DNA from: CADEED01 sp036677145
GTDB lineage: Bacteria > Pseudomonadota > Gammaproteobacteria > Steroidobacterales > Steroidobacteraceae
NCBI GenBank assembly: GCA_036677145.1
Contig: JAKFFF010000096.1
Coordinates: forward strand, 14,181-78,180
Direction of reading: 5' to 3'
DNA length: 64,000 nt
The position numbers and the translations under genes were made by a program. Numbering within the stretch: the stretch's first letter is position 1; the number at the start of each line of letters is the position of its first letter. The notes below the pieces were generated by a model. That model was given only the letters and a program-made list of their open reading frames with translations, did no database searches and had not been told where the DNA came from. Positions 8,915-17,620 of the stretch are shown here, piece after piece.

Positions 8915-9387
8915 AACGCAATCCGATGACCGTGCGGGGCGCCGAGGCGCTGCGCGCGGAACTCAAACGCCTCAAGACGGAGGATCGTCCGCGCGTCATC
9001 AAGGCGATTGCCGAGGCGCGCAGTCATGGCGACTTGTCCGAGAATGCCGAGTATCACGCGGCGCGCGAGCAGCAGGGTTTCATCGAAGGGCGCATCGGCG
9101 AAATCGAAGCGAAGATGTCGACCGCGGAGATCATCGACCCTGCCGCCGTGAACAGCGCAGGCAAGGTGATTTTTGGCGCGACGGTCGACCTCGAAGACCA
9201 GGAAGACGGCAAGACCATCAGTTACCAGATCGTCGGCGAGGATGAGGCCGACATCAAATCCGGGCGCATTTCCATCACCTCGCCGATTGCGCGCGCGCTG
9301 GTCGGCAAGAGCGCCGGAGATGTCGTCGACGTCGCCGCCCCGGGTGGAACGCACAGCTACGAAGTGGTGAAAATCCGCTACGTCTAG
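8911..9387 (+). CDS. greA: Transcription elongation factor GreA
   Basis: Rescues backtracked RNA polymerase by stimulating transcript cleavage through the secondary channel. At 158 residues it equals E. coli GreA in length. The N-terminal coiled coil carries the tip motif GDLSENAEYHAAREQQ with the catalytic Asp and Glu near positions 41 and 44; the C-terminal FKBP-like domain ends in the usual GTHSYEVVKI. The ATG overlaps the carB stop by four bases, so translation is probably coupled to carB. The next gene begins 20 bases after its stop. Confidence 0.97.
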   Translation: MKRNPMTVRGAEALRAELKRLKTEDRPRVIKAIAEARSHGDLSENAEYHAAREQQGFIEGRIGEIEAKMSTAEIIDPAAVNSAGKVIFGATVDLEDQEDGKTISYQIVGEDEADIKSGRISITSPIARALVGKSAGDVVDVAAPGGTHSYEVVKIRYV

Positions 9388-9407
9388 TTTTCCGGTTGGG
9401 GGTAAAG

Positions 9408-10466
9408 ATGAAACCGATCGCGTTGTTGGGCATGGTCGCGGCGCTCGGGGCAGCGCCCGTGTTCTCCCAGGACTGGATCCCGCTCCAGGACGGCAAGACC
9501 CTGGCGGGCTGGAAGGCCGCCGAGCGGCCGGAATCCTGGGTGGTCGAAGACGGCGCGTTCGTCTCGCGCGGTGATCGCTCCCACCTGTTCTACGTCGGCA
9601 AGGTCGCCAAACACGATTTCCGCAACTTCGAGTTTTCCGCCGACGTGATGACCGCGCCCGGCGCGAACAGCGGCATATATGCGCACACGAAGTGGCAGGG
9701 TCCGGGCTGGCCCGCCGCGGGCTACGAATTGCAGGTCATCAACTCCAACCCGCCCGCCGAAAAGATGAACGGCTACATCGAGTACAAGATGACGGGCAGC
9801 GTTTACGCCGTGCGTAATGCTTACGCGGCGCCCGCGAAAGACAACGAGTGGTTCAATTACCGCATCCGCGTCGTCGGCAAGACCATCCAGACTTTCATCG
9901 ACGACAAACTCATCAGCGAATACGCGGAGCCCGCGAATGCGTTTCGCGCGAGCGACAAGCAGGGCAGGTACCTCGGTTCCGGCACCTTCGCGTTGCAAGC
10001 CCATGATCCGGGCAGCGTCGTGAAATACCGCAACATGAAGGTGAAGATCCTGCCCGATGACGCGCCACCGCCGGCCGGTCTCGTGCCGCTGGCGGATCGG
10101 GAACTCGACGAACTCGTCACCCAGGCGTCGAACGACAACATTCCGCTGATCGATCTGGGTCTTGCGCCGCCGGCGGGAGACACGACTGCGTTCTGGAGCG
10201 ACGTGCGCCGTCACGGCGTGCTGCCAGGCAGCGAACTGTCGCGCGACGCGCTGACTAACTACCCGGGCACGGTCGTCGTGATCGTCGACCGGGACAAGGC
10301 GCCCGACGTCGCATTGCTCAAGGGCGCGAAGGCCGCGGGCGCAAAGGTGGCATTCAGTTCCGGCGGTGTTACCGCGATCGACCCAGCGCGATTGAAGGTC
10401 CGGCTCCAGGCCATCAAGGCCGCGGGGCTGGACTGGAAGGATTTCTGGGTGCCGGGCAAGAGCTGA
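9408..10466 (+). CDS. Secreted DUF1080 (3-keto-disaccharide hydrolase-like) protein with extra C-terminal domain
   Basis: A signal peptide (MKPIALLGMVAALGAAPVFS, cleavage before QDW) leads into a DUF1080 / 3-keto-disaccharide hydrolase domain, residues about 22-215, recognisable by IPLQDGKTLAGWK, a LamG-like beta-sandwich pattern with GANSGIY, and GTFALQAHDPGSVVKYRNMKVKIL. Some members hydrolyse glycosidic bonds of 3-keto-sugars; most are untested. Residues 225-352 form a separate segment I do not recognise, with a VVVIVDRDKAPDVALLKGAK stretch suggestive of an alpha/beta fold. ATG 9408 follows a good GGGGG ribosome site; a TTG at 9396 is possible. It is 20 bases after greA and 5 bases before the TPR gene, so it may ride on the carAB-greA transcript. 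Confidence 0.75.
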   Translation: MKPIALLGMVAALGAAPVFSQDWIPLQDGKTLAGWKAAERPESWVVEDGAFVSRGDRSHLFYVGKVAKHDFRNFEFSADVMTAPGANSGIYAHTKWQGPGWPAAGYELQVINSNPPAEKMNGYIEYKMTGSVYAVRNAYAAPAKDNEWFNYRIRVVGKTIQTFIDDKLISEYAEPANAFRASDKQGRYLGSGTFALQAHDPGSVVKYRNMKVKILPDDAPPPAGLVPLADRELDELVTQASNDNIPLIDLGLAPPAGDTTAFWSDVRRHGVLPGSELSRDALTNYPGTVVVIVDRDKAPDVALLKGAKAAGAKVAFSSGGVTAIDPARLKVRLQAIKAAGLDWKDFWVPGKS

Positions 10467-10471
10467 GCGCC

Positions 10472-11449
10472 GTGCACAGGCCAATCCCGATTCTGGCGGT
10501 CCTCTGCGCCGCGTTGTTTGTCGTGGCCCCGCCGGCCCGGGCCTGCATCAACACGTTCGAGCCCGAGCTGCTTTACTCGCTGGAGCAGAGTGACCCGGTT
10601 GCGGCCGGGGAAATCCTGCGGCGGCTCCAGAACGCCCACGCCACGAAGCCCACGCTCGAAAACAGCAACGATCTCGGCGTCGCGCTCGTGCTCGCCGGCA
10701 AGATTGACGAGGCCATCGAGCTGTTTCGCGCCACGGAAAAGAAGTTTCCCGGCAATGCGCGAGTCGCGGGGAATCTCGGCTCAGCGCTCGAACTCAAGGG
10801 CGAGAATGAGGAGGCGCTCAAGTGGATCCGCGAAGGCGTGATCCGCGATGTCAGTGGGCACAAGGGATCCGAATGGCTGCATGAGCGCATCCTCAAGGCG
10901 AAGGTCGCGCTGGCGGAGAATCCTCGCTGGTTCGACAAGGACAGCGTGCTGATGCTCGATTTCGGCAACGGCGACGTGCCGGTCGCCCCGGAAATCCTGC
11001 CGATCGAAAAGGGCAAGCTGAAGGGCGCCCAGGATCTGCTGCGGCAGATCGACTATCAACTGCTGGAGCGCACGAAATTCTTCAAGCCGCCGGATGCCGC
11101 GATCGGGGATCTGTATGCGTCGGGCGGCGATCTCGCGATTGCGTCGGGACTGAGCCTGCTCGATGACGGAACCGAGGATGCGAAGCGCTATTACGAGAGC
11201 GCGTTGCTTTACGGTGCGCCGCATGCGGAGCGGATCCGAAAGCGGCTCGCTCGCTACGAAGCGGACCTGGCGGCGTTGCCGCCGCCGAAGCCGAAAGTAG
11301 AAGTGGAAGAGGTCGCCGAGTACCCGGCGGCGGCGGAATCCCTCAAATCCAGCGGGCGCCTGTTCTGGTACTTCGTGCTGGGCTCGTTCGTGCTCGCCAT
11401 CGGCGGAATCGTCGCGCACATGATGCGTCGACGGCGCATCGGCGGATGA
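10472..11449 (+). CDS. TPR-repeat protein with signal peptide and C-terminal membrane anchor
   Basis: 325 residues, GTG start five bases after the DUF1080 stop. The N-terminus is a signal sequence ending ARA-CINTF. Residues about 45-130 contain two to three tetratricopeptide-like helical pairs (NDLGVALVLAGKIDEAIELF, then NLGSALELKGENEEALKWI). The middle is unassigned, and a hydrophobic stretch at about 297-315 (FWYFVLGSFVLAIGGIVAHM) followed by RRRR is a C-terminal anchor with the Arg cluster cytoplasmic. The bulk would therefore be periplasmic. Function unknown; pairing with the secreted DUF1080 protein suggests a shared envelope role. Its stop codon abuts the stop of the convergent GGDEF-EAL gene without a single base between. 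Confidence 0.7.
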   Translation: MHRPIPILAVLCAALFVVAPPARACINTFEPELLYSLEQSDPVAAGEILRRLQNAHATKPTLENSNDLGVALVLAGKIDEAIELFRATEKKFPGNARVAGNLGSALELKGENEEALKWIREGVIRDVSGHKGSEWLHERILKAKVALAENPRWFDKDSVLMLDFGNGDVPVAPEILPIEKGKLKGAQDLLRQIDYQLLERTKFFKPPDAAIGDLYASGGDLAIASGLSLLDDGTEDAKRYYESALLYGAPHAERIRKRLARYEADLAALPPPKPKVEVEEVAEYPAAAESLKSSGRLFWYFVLGSFVLAIGGIVAHMMRRRRIGG

Positions 11450-14101
11450 TCAGGAGACGCGGACGATCTCCAGGCTCGGTCCGCCGGTAAGCGGCGCGGC
11501 GCCGCGCATGGTGCGCAGCAGTTCGTGTGTTTCGTGGGAAGGCATCGGCTTCGAGAAGAAATATCCTTGACCCGTCGCGCAGCCGAGCGCGAGCAGTTGT
11601 GAGGCGTGTTCGCGCGTCTCGATGCCTTCGGCGACTGTTCCGAGGTGCAGGCTCTGCGCCATGCTGATGATGGCGCGCACGATCGCCGCGTCATTGCGAT
11701 CGACGTTCATGTCGCGCACGAAGGTGCGGTCGATCTTGAGGTAATCGATCGGCAGATTGCGCAAATAGGCGAGGCTCGAGTAGCCGGTGCCGAAATCATC
11801 GACCGACACACGCACGCCGAGGTCGCGCAATGCGTGCAGCTTGGTCACGTGTTGTTCGGAGTCCTGCATGGCGACGCTTTCCGTGAGCTCGACTTCGAGC
11901 TGGTGCGGCGCGATGTCGAACTCGTGCGCGATCGCGACGATACGTTCGGGCAGGTTGGAGCGCTTGAGCTGCTTGGCGGAAACGTTCACCGCCACCGGCA
12001 CGGGCTTGAGCCCCGCACGCTGCCAGGCTGCGATCTGGCGCGCGACGTTGCGGATGACACATTCGCCCAGCTCGACGATCAGATCGGAAGCTTCGGCCAC
12101 CTCGATGAACGCCAGCGGCGGCACCGAGCCGTGGCGCGGGTCGTTCCAGCGCGCGAGCGCTTCGAAACTCACCAGGCGACCACTGCGGATATCTACGATC
12201 GGCTGCAGCTGGATTTCGATGGCGTCGCGGTTGACCGCGCTGCGCAGGTCCTGCTCGAGCGCGAGGCGCGTATGCACGCGCTTGTTCATTGCCGCGTCGA
12301 ACATCTGCACGTTGTCGCGTCCGCGGGCCTTGGCTTCGTACAACGCGATGTCCGCCGAACGCAGCAGTTCGCTCATCGTCATTGCATCGCGCGGGTACAC
12401 GGACATGCCGATGCTCGTCGTGGCGGAGTAGGTCGCCTCTCCGAGGCGCACTGGTTTCTTGAGTGCGGCGGCGACGCGTTCCGCGATCGCGGCGCTGTCG
12501 GGTTCGAGTCCATAGTGGCGCGTCACGACGAGGAATTCGTCTCCGCCCATGCGCACCACGAGATCCGGGCTCGCGATCGAATCGCGCAGACGGCGTGCGA
12601 CCGAACGTAGATAGTCGTCGCCGATCGAGTGCCCGCGCGAATCGTTGATGTTCTTGAAGTTGTCGCAGTCGATGTACAGGATCGACAGCGAATCTCCGCG
12701 GCGCGCGGCCTCATCGATCAGGCGCGGCAGTTCCTCGTTGAGGAACGTGCGGTTCGGCAGCCCCGTGAGTGCGTCGTGCGTGGCGAGATGCTGCAGGGAC
12801 AGCTGGTGCTCCTGCGCACGCCGCTCCGCTTCGCGCCGGTGCGATATGTCCTGCAACAGCATGGCGTGCACGCGGCCCGTGCCCGGTTCCAGATCCGCGA
12901 TGGAGAACTCGACGTCCCGCCGCTGTTCGTCGGTGCGGATGATCTGCGCCGGGCGGGTGTTCGCGGCTTCGTTGAGTGCATTACCCGGCTCGAGCGAGAC
13001 CGGCGTGTCGAAAATCGTCGCGACGTCGCGGCGTCGCAGCTCGTCGAGTGACGCGCCGACCAGCCGTTGCGCCTGCGAGTTCGCGTCCAGGACGCGGCGC
13101 GACGTCGGATCGAACAGCACGATTCCGGAGGCGGCGCGGTCGAAGATGGCGCGGTAGCGGGTTTCGTTCGTCGCGGCGAGCGCGGCGGCGCGTTTGAGCC
13201 GGCCGCTGTAAACGTGCCAGGCGGCGACCACGATGCTCACCAGCAGCGCGACCCAGCCGACGAGGTAGCGGACACCCTTTTGGCCGCTCTGCATGACGGA
13301 GCGCGGCATCGTCGTGGACATCACGGCGAGCGGGTGATTGTCGATGGTATCGAGTCGCAGCTGGCCTTCGATTATGGTGTCGGACCGACGCAGGATGCGG
13401 CGGCCATCAGGCGCGACGAGCAGCTCCGATTTCTCCGCGGCTCCCAATCGGTCGTCGATCAGCGAGAAATTCACGGCGAGCTGGGTATCGGCCCCGATGT
13501 TGGCGATTTCGGGATTACCGATGCGGCGCGCGAACACCAGGATGCCGTTGGACGGACCGCTGCGGTCGGTGTGCAGCACTGTGTTGGCGGAAATGACATG
13601 TGGGACGCCGTTGATCTGCACCAGTCGCAGCGTGCCTTCCTGGTCGACCACCGTGCGCACCACCGGCGTGAGGCTTTGGATTGCAGTCACCACCGGTGCG
13701 CTCGCCGGGGTTTGATAACTTTCGTCGTCGGTGTCGTTCTCGAACGAGGAGAGTAGCTTGCCCTTCGGATCGAGCACCCACACCAGGTCGACGTTCACTT
13801 CGTCGAGACCAGCCTCGGAGAAGTTCTCATATTCGAATTTCGGGTCGAGCGTGGACGCGTACGAATACATCGCGTCCCAGCGCGCGAAATCGCGCGAGAC
13901 CGTTTCGATCTCGGTATTTTTCGAGACCAGCGCCTTGCGCATGACCTCGATGCTGCGCGAGGCCTCGTTCTGCTCGATATTCTCGAACTTGCGGAGAATG
14001 AGGTATCGGGACGCTGCCCAGGTTCCAAATACAACCAGCGCGGCGGCTAGATAGACTGCTACCGCCTCGCGCCCAAACGAACGTGTGTCCTGAGCCGCCA
14101 T
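11450..14101 (-). CDS. Cyclic di-GMP signalling protein, CHASE4-PAS-GGDEF-EAL
   Basis: 883 residues, inner-membrane. A first membrane helix (about 14-35) and a second (about 277-299) flank a periplasmic CHASE4-type sensor with the typical FARWDAMYSYAS segment. Then come a PAS domain (about 315-430), a GGDEF domain with intact RMGGDEFLV (519-523) and an EAL domain with FEALARW, ELTESVAM, DDFGTGYSSL and KIDRTFVRDM all present. Both the diguanylate cyclase and phosphodiesterase active sites look complete, so net activity cannot be predicted. It probably tunes motility or biofilm in response to an unknown periplasmic cue. It is convergent with the TPR gene and lies downstream of yhbY on the same strand, 111 bases away. 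Confidence 0.93.
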   Translation of the reverse strand: MAAQDTRSFGREAVAVYLAAALVVFGTWAASRYLILRKFENIEQNEASRSIEVMRKALVSKNTEIETVSRDFARWDAMYSYASTLDPKFEYENFSEAGLDEVNVDLVWVLDPKGKLLSSFENDTDDESYQTPASAPVVTAIQSLTPVVRTVVDQEGTLRLVQINGVPHVISANTVLHTDRSGPSNGILVFARRIGNPEIANIGADTQLAVNFSLIDDRLGAAEKSELLVAPDGRRILRRSDTIIEGQLRLDTIDNHPLAVMSTTMPRSVMQSGQKGVRYLVGWVALLVSIVVAAWHVYSGRLKRAAALAATNETRYRAIFDRAASGIVLFDPTSRRVLDANSQAQRLVGASLDELRRRDVATIFDTPVSLEPGNALNEAANTRPAQIIRTDEQRRDVEFSIADLEPGTGRVHAMLLQDISHRREAERRAQEHQLSLQHLATHDALTGLPNRTFLNEELPRLIDEAARRGDSLSILYIDCDNFKNINDSRGHSIGDDYLRSVARRLRDSIASPDLVVRMGGDEFLVVTRHYGLEPDSAAIAERVAAALKKPVRLGEATYSATTSIGMSVYPRDAMTMSELLRSADIALYEAKARGRDNVQMFDAAMNKRVHTRLALEQDLRSAVNRDAIEIQLQPIVDIRSGRLVSFEALARWNDPRHGSVPPLAFIEVAEASDLIVELGECVIRNVARQIAAWQRAGLKPVPVAVNVSAKQLKRSNLPERIVAIAHEFDIAPHQLEVELTESVAMQDSEQHVTKLHALRDLGVRVSVDDFGTGYSSLAYLRNLPIDYLKIDRTFVRDMNVDRNDAAIVRAIISMAQSLHLGTVAEGIETREHASQLLALGCATGQGYFFSKPMPSHETHELLRTMRGAAPLTGGPSLEIVRVS

Positions 14102-14212
14102 GTGTCCCTGATATACGACTTATTCCAGCAACTTACCACTGGAACTTCGGCAGTGATTTCCGTGGGGCGATCCTCGCCCGCACTTATGAAATCGGCCAGT
14201 GACGCAGACTCT

Positions 14213-14512
14213 TTATGCGTCAGGGATCACAATTCCGGGGCGGTCATTCCGGCGTTTGTAGTAGAGGGCTGTATGCCCGATCTTTTGCACCAGAACGCTC
14301 TCGGTCGAGGTGGCTAGATTGGCGAGACCCGCATCACGTTCTACCCGTTCGGCACCGCGATATTTCACCTTGATGAGCTCGTGGTCGTGGAGTGCGCGGC
14401 GTGCCTCCGCGATGACTGCAGGGGTGACTCCCGCCGATCCGATCATCAGCACGGGATTGAGCACGTGGCCGAGACCGCGTAAATACTTGCGTTGCCGTTC
14501 GGTGAGTTCCAT
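14213..14512 (-). CDS. yhbY: YhbY/CRS1-type RNA-binding protein
   Basis: A 99-residue single CRM domain: KYLRGLGHVLNPVLMIG, the GxxG-like GSAGVTPAVIAEAR, and HELIKVKYRG. In E. coli YhbY associates with pre-50S ribosomal particles. The start at 14512 (MELTERQ) matches the family; an ATG three codons upstream (14521) is equally open, and longer frames read into the intergenic region. In enterobacteria yhbY is divergent from rlmE-ftsH; here it is divergent from ftsH directly because rlmE is elsewhere (44320-44940). Confidence 0.92.
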   Translation of the reverse strand: MELTERQRKYLRGLGHVLNPVLMIGSAGVTPAVIAEARRALHDHELIKVKYRGAERVERDAGLANLATSTESVLVQKIGHTALYYKRRNDRPGIVIPDA

Positions 14513-14802
14513 GGGGCGCATTGTAAGGGGCGCCCCGCGGCGCGGGTGGCGCCGAATATGAGGTCGTGAATCCATCGTTTTCGCCCGATTTCCCATGCAA
14601 GGGTTGAAACCAATGGACCCGGGCCTCATCAAAACGACCCAGGATGCCAACTTCGAGAAATTGACTGATTCGGCATCCGAGCCTCACCTCACACAGCCCA
14701 CCCACGCAGTTCTGAGCTTTACCTGCTGGCGAGTGGTTTTAGGATGGTGTAGCGTGCCCTGGAACCTGCATGCCGGGCTGGTCGCTCCGCGAGGGTAAAC
14801 CT
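14513..14802. other. Divergent intergenic region yhbY / ftsH
   Basis: 290 bases between two divergent starts, the largest non-coding gap in the window. It holds a candidate heat-shock promoter for ftsH (14604-14630). The place normally occupied by rlmE is empty and I see no rlmE remnant in either strand. No repeat or hairpin stands out. Confidence 0.6.
14604..14630 (+). promoter_or_regulatory. Candidate sigma-32 (heat-shock) promoter of ftsH
   Basis: GTTGAAA (core TTGAAA 14604-14609), a 14-base spacer and CCTCATC (14624-14630) match the E. coli sigma-32 pattern CTTGAAA / 13-14 bases / CCCCATNT closely. It lies about 170 bases before the ftsH start, on the correct strand. In E. coli the rlmE-ftsH unit is sigma-32 dependent, so the position makes sense. 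Called by eye. Confidence 0.5.
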
Positions 14803-16725
14803 TTGAATGATCTGACGAAAAATATCCTGCTTTGGGTCGTGATCGTGATGGTGATGGTGGTGGTTTTCAGCCGCTACGTGCCCACCGGGACGGAACCCAC
14901 GCAGGTGTCCTATTCGGCCGTACTCGAAGACGTGCGCAATGGCCGCGTCGATTCGGTGACGCTCCGTGGCGATGAGATCCTCGGACTTCGCAAGGACAAG
15001 ACCCGATTCAAGGCTTACAACCCTGAAACCGACAACACGAGTCTGATCGGGACGCTCGACAAGGCGCGCATCGAATTCAAGGGTGAGCCGCCGAAGCAGC
15101 CTAATTTCCTCATGCAGCTGCTGTTGCAGCTCGCGCCTGCGCTGCTGCTGATCCTCGTTTTCGTCTACATGCTGCGCCAGATGCAGGGCTCGGCCGGTGG
15201 CCGCGGAGCCATGTCCTTCGGCAAGAGCCGCGCAAGGCTGCTCGGCGAGGACCAGGTCAATGTCACGTTCGCGGACGTCGCGGGCGTGGACGAAGCCAAG
15301 CAGGAAGTGGGCGAAATCGTCGACTTCCTCAAGGACCCATCCAAGTTTCAGAAGTTAGGCGGCAAGATTCCCAAGGGCGTCCTCATGGTCGGCTCGCCCG
15401 GTACCGGCAAGACTCTGCTGGCGCGCGCCATCGCCGGCGAAGCGAAAGTGCCGTTCTTCACTATCTCGGGCTCCGACTTCGTGGAAATGTTCGTCGGCGT
15501 CGGCGCATCGCGCGTGCGCGACATGTTCGAGCAGGCGAAGAAACACGCGCCCTGCATCATCTTCATCGATGAAATCGACGCGGTCGGCCGCCATCGCGGC
15601 GCGGGCCTCGGCGGCGGTCACGATGAGCGCGAACAAACGCTGAACCAGCTGCTGGTCGAGATGGACGGCTTCGAAGGCAACGAAGGCATCATCGTCATCG
15701 CCGCCACGAACCGGCCTGACGTGCTCGATCCGGCGCTGCTGCGCCCGGGCCGCTTCGATCGCCAGGTCGTGGTGCCGCTGCCCGACGTGCGTGGCCGCGA
15801 GCAGATCCTGCGCGTTCACATGCGCAAGGTGCCGCTGGGAGACGACGTGAAGCCCGCGTACATCGCGCGAGGCACGCCCGGATTCTCCGGTGCTGATCTC
15901 GCGAATCTCGTCAACGAAGCGGCGCTGTTCGCGGCCCGCGCGAACAAACGCATCGTCGGCATGGACGAATTCGAACGCGCGAAGGACAAGATCTACATGG
16001 GCGCGGAGCGTCGCTCCCTGGTCATGTCCGACCAGGAAAAGAAGATGACGGCGTATCACGAGGCCGGTCACGCCATCGTCGGCTTCGTCGTGCCCGAGCA
16101 TGACCCGGTGTACAAGGTCACCATCATTCCGCGCGGTCGCGCGCTGGGACTCACCTGGTATCTGCCGGAAGGCGATCGCTACAGCACCAGCAAGCGGCGC
16201 CTCGAGAGCAAGATTTCGTCGGCCTTCGGTGGCCGCATCGCCGAGGAACTGATCTTCGGCGCCGACGGAATCACGACCGGAGCGTCCAGCGACATCGAAC
16301 ATGCGACGGATCTGGCGCGCAACATGGTCACCAAGTGGGGCCTGTCGGAGCGCCTGGGACCTCTCAGCTATTCTGAAGAGGACGGCGAGGTATTCCTCGG
16401 CCGTCAGATGACTCAGCACAAGCAGGTCTCGGACGAAACCGCGCACACGATCGACGAGGAAATTCGTCGTCTCATCGACTTGAACTACAAGCGCGCGAAG
16501 GAAATTCTCGAGTCGAACCTCGACAAGCTGCATGCCATGGCCGAAGCGCTCGTCAAGTACGAAACCATCGACGAGACGCAGATCAAGGACATCATGGCCG
16601 GCAAGACACCGAAGCCTCCCGCGGATTGGGACGATTCGGTCGGCAGTCCGTCGCCGCCCAAGCGTGCGGAAGGTGAATCCGAGGGTGGCGGTAGCACCAT
16701 CGGTACGCCCGCCGGGCAGCACTGA
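14803..16725 (+). CDS. ftsH: ATP-dependent zinc metalloprotease FtsH
   Basis: Membrane-anchored AAA+ protease that degrades misassembled membrane proteins and regulators such as LpxC and sigma-32. 640 residues (E. coli 644). Two membrane helices (about 5-23 and 100-121) bracket the small periplasmic domain. The AAA module has Walker A GSPGTGKT (Ser replaces the more usual first Pro), Walker B IIFIDEIDAVG and the second region of homology RPGRFDRQ. The zinc site YHEAGHAIVG is intact. I chose TTG 14803 because GAGGG lies seven bases upstream and the family start (xNDLTKNILLW) aligns there; the ATG at 14770 adds 11 residues without similarity. Downstream folP starts after 37 bases. Confidence 0.97.
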   Translation: MNDLTKNILLWVVIVMVMVVVFSRYVPTGTEPTQVSYSAVLEDVRNGRVDSVTLRGDEILGLRKDKTRFKAYNPETDNTSLIGTLDKARIEFKGEPPKQPNFLMQLLLQLAPALLLILVFVYMLRQMQGSAGGRGAMSFGKSRARLLGEDQVNVTFADVAGVDEAKQEVGEIVDFLKDPSKFQKLGGKIPKGVLMVGSPGTGKTLLARAIAGEAKVPFFTISGSDFVEMFVGVGASRVRDMFEQAKKHAPCIIFIDEIDAVGRHRGAGLGGGHDEREQTLNQLLVEMDGFEGNEGIIVIAATNRPDVLDPALLRPGRFDRQVVVPLPDVRGREQILRVHMRKVPLGDDVKPAYIARGTPGFSGADLANLVNEAALFAARANKRIVGMDEFERAKDKIYMGAERRSLVMSDQEKKMTAYHEAGHAIVGFVVPEHDPVYKVTIIPRGRALGLTWYLPEGDRYSTSKRRLESKISSAFGGRIAEELIFGADGITTGASSDIEHATDLARNMVTKWGLSERLGPLSYSEEDGEVFLGRQMTQHKQVSDETAHTIDEEIRRLIDLNYKRAKEILESNLDKLHAMAEALVKYETIDETQIKDIMAGKTPKPPADWDDSVGSPSPPKRAEGESEGGGSTIGTPAGQH

Positions 16726-16762
16726 GAACGCGCAGCCTCCAGTCAGTCGACGGACGTCTGCG

Positions 16763-17620
16763 ATGAGCACGGCACACTGGCAGTGCCGGGATCGGATTCT
16801 CGATCTCGGCACGCCCGTCGTGATGGGCGTTCTCAACGTCACGCCCGATTCCTTTTCCGACGGCGGCAAATTCCTCGCGCGCGATGCGGCGCTCGAGCAG
16901 GCGCGACGCATGATCTCCGAAGGCGCCGTAATCATCGATATCGGTGGTGAGTCCACGCGGCCCGGCGCCGCGCCGGCCGAGACCGCTGAAGAACTCTCGC
17001 GCGTCATTCCGATCGTCGAAACTTTGCGTCGTGAGTTCGCGGCCACTTACATCTCAGTCGACACCAGCAAGGCCGAGGTCATGCGCACGGCGATCGCCGC
17101 GGGCGCCGACATCATCAACGACGTGCGGGCGTTGATGGAGCCTGGCGCTCTGTCCGTGGCGGCGGCGAGCGGCGCCGGCGTGTGCCTCATGCACATGAAG
17201 GGCGAGCCGCGCACGATGCAGGACGCGCCGACTTACGATGATGCGGTGGGGGAGGTGAGCGCCTTTCTCGCCGAGCGGATCGCGGCGGCGCGCGCGGCCG
17301 GAATCGACGCGGCCCGCATCTGCGTGGATCCGGGTTTCGGATTCGGCAAGCGCACGCGCGACAATCTCGCGTTGCTCAAACATCTCGGCGACATGTCCTC
17401 GTTAGGAGTGGCGCTGGCGGTCGGACTGTCGCGCAAATCCATGCTGGCGAAGCTCACCGGCCGTGCGCTCGACGATCGGCTGGCGGGTAGCGTGGCCCTG
17501 GCCGCCATTGCGGTTCTCAACGGAGCGCGTATCGTGCGCGCCCACGATGTGGCCGCGACCGTCGACGCAGTACGTGTCGCCGCGGCAGTGGCGCAGGGAG
17601 CGGATTTCGATGCCTCGTAA
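16763..17620 (+). CDS. folP: Dihydropteroate synthase
   Basis: Condenses p-aminobenzoate with 6-hydroxymethyl-dihydropterin pyrophosphate in folate synthesis; the sulfonamide target. 285 residues with both signatures: GVLNVTPDSFSDGG near residue 20 and DIGGESTRPGA near residue 54, plus the KxxxHMKGEPRTMQ loop and the pterin-binding DPGFGFGK. The ATG at 16763 aligns with family starts. Its stop lies 11 bases inside glmM, so the two are translationally linked, as in the conserved ftsH-folP-glmM cluster. Confidence 0.97.
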   Translation: MSTAHWQCRDRILDLGTPVVMGVLNVTPDSFSDGGKFLARDAALEQARRMISEGAVIIDIGGESTRPGAAPAETAEELSRVIPIVETLRREFAATYISVDTSKAEVMRTAIAAGADIINDVRALMEPGALSVAAASGAGVCLMHMKGEPRTMQDAPTYDDAVGEVSAFLAERIAAARAAGIDAARICVDPGFGFGKRTRDNLALLKHLGDMSSLGVALAVGLSRKSMLAKLTGRALDDRLAGSVALAAIAVLNGARIVRAHDVAATVDAVRVAAAVAQGADFDAS

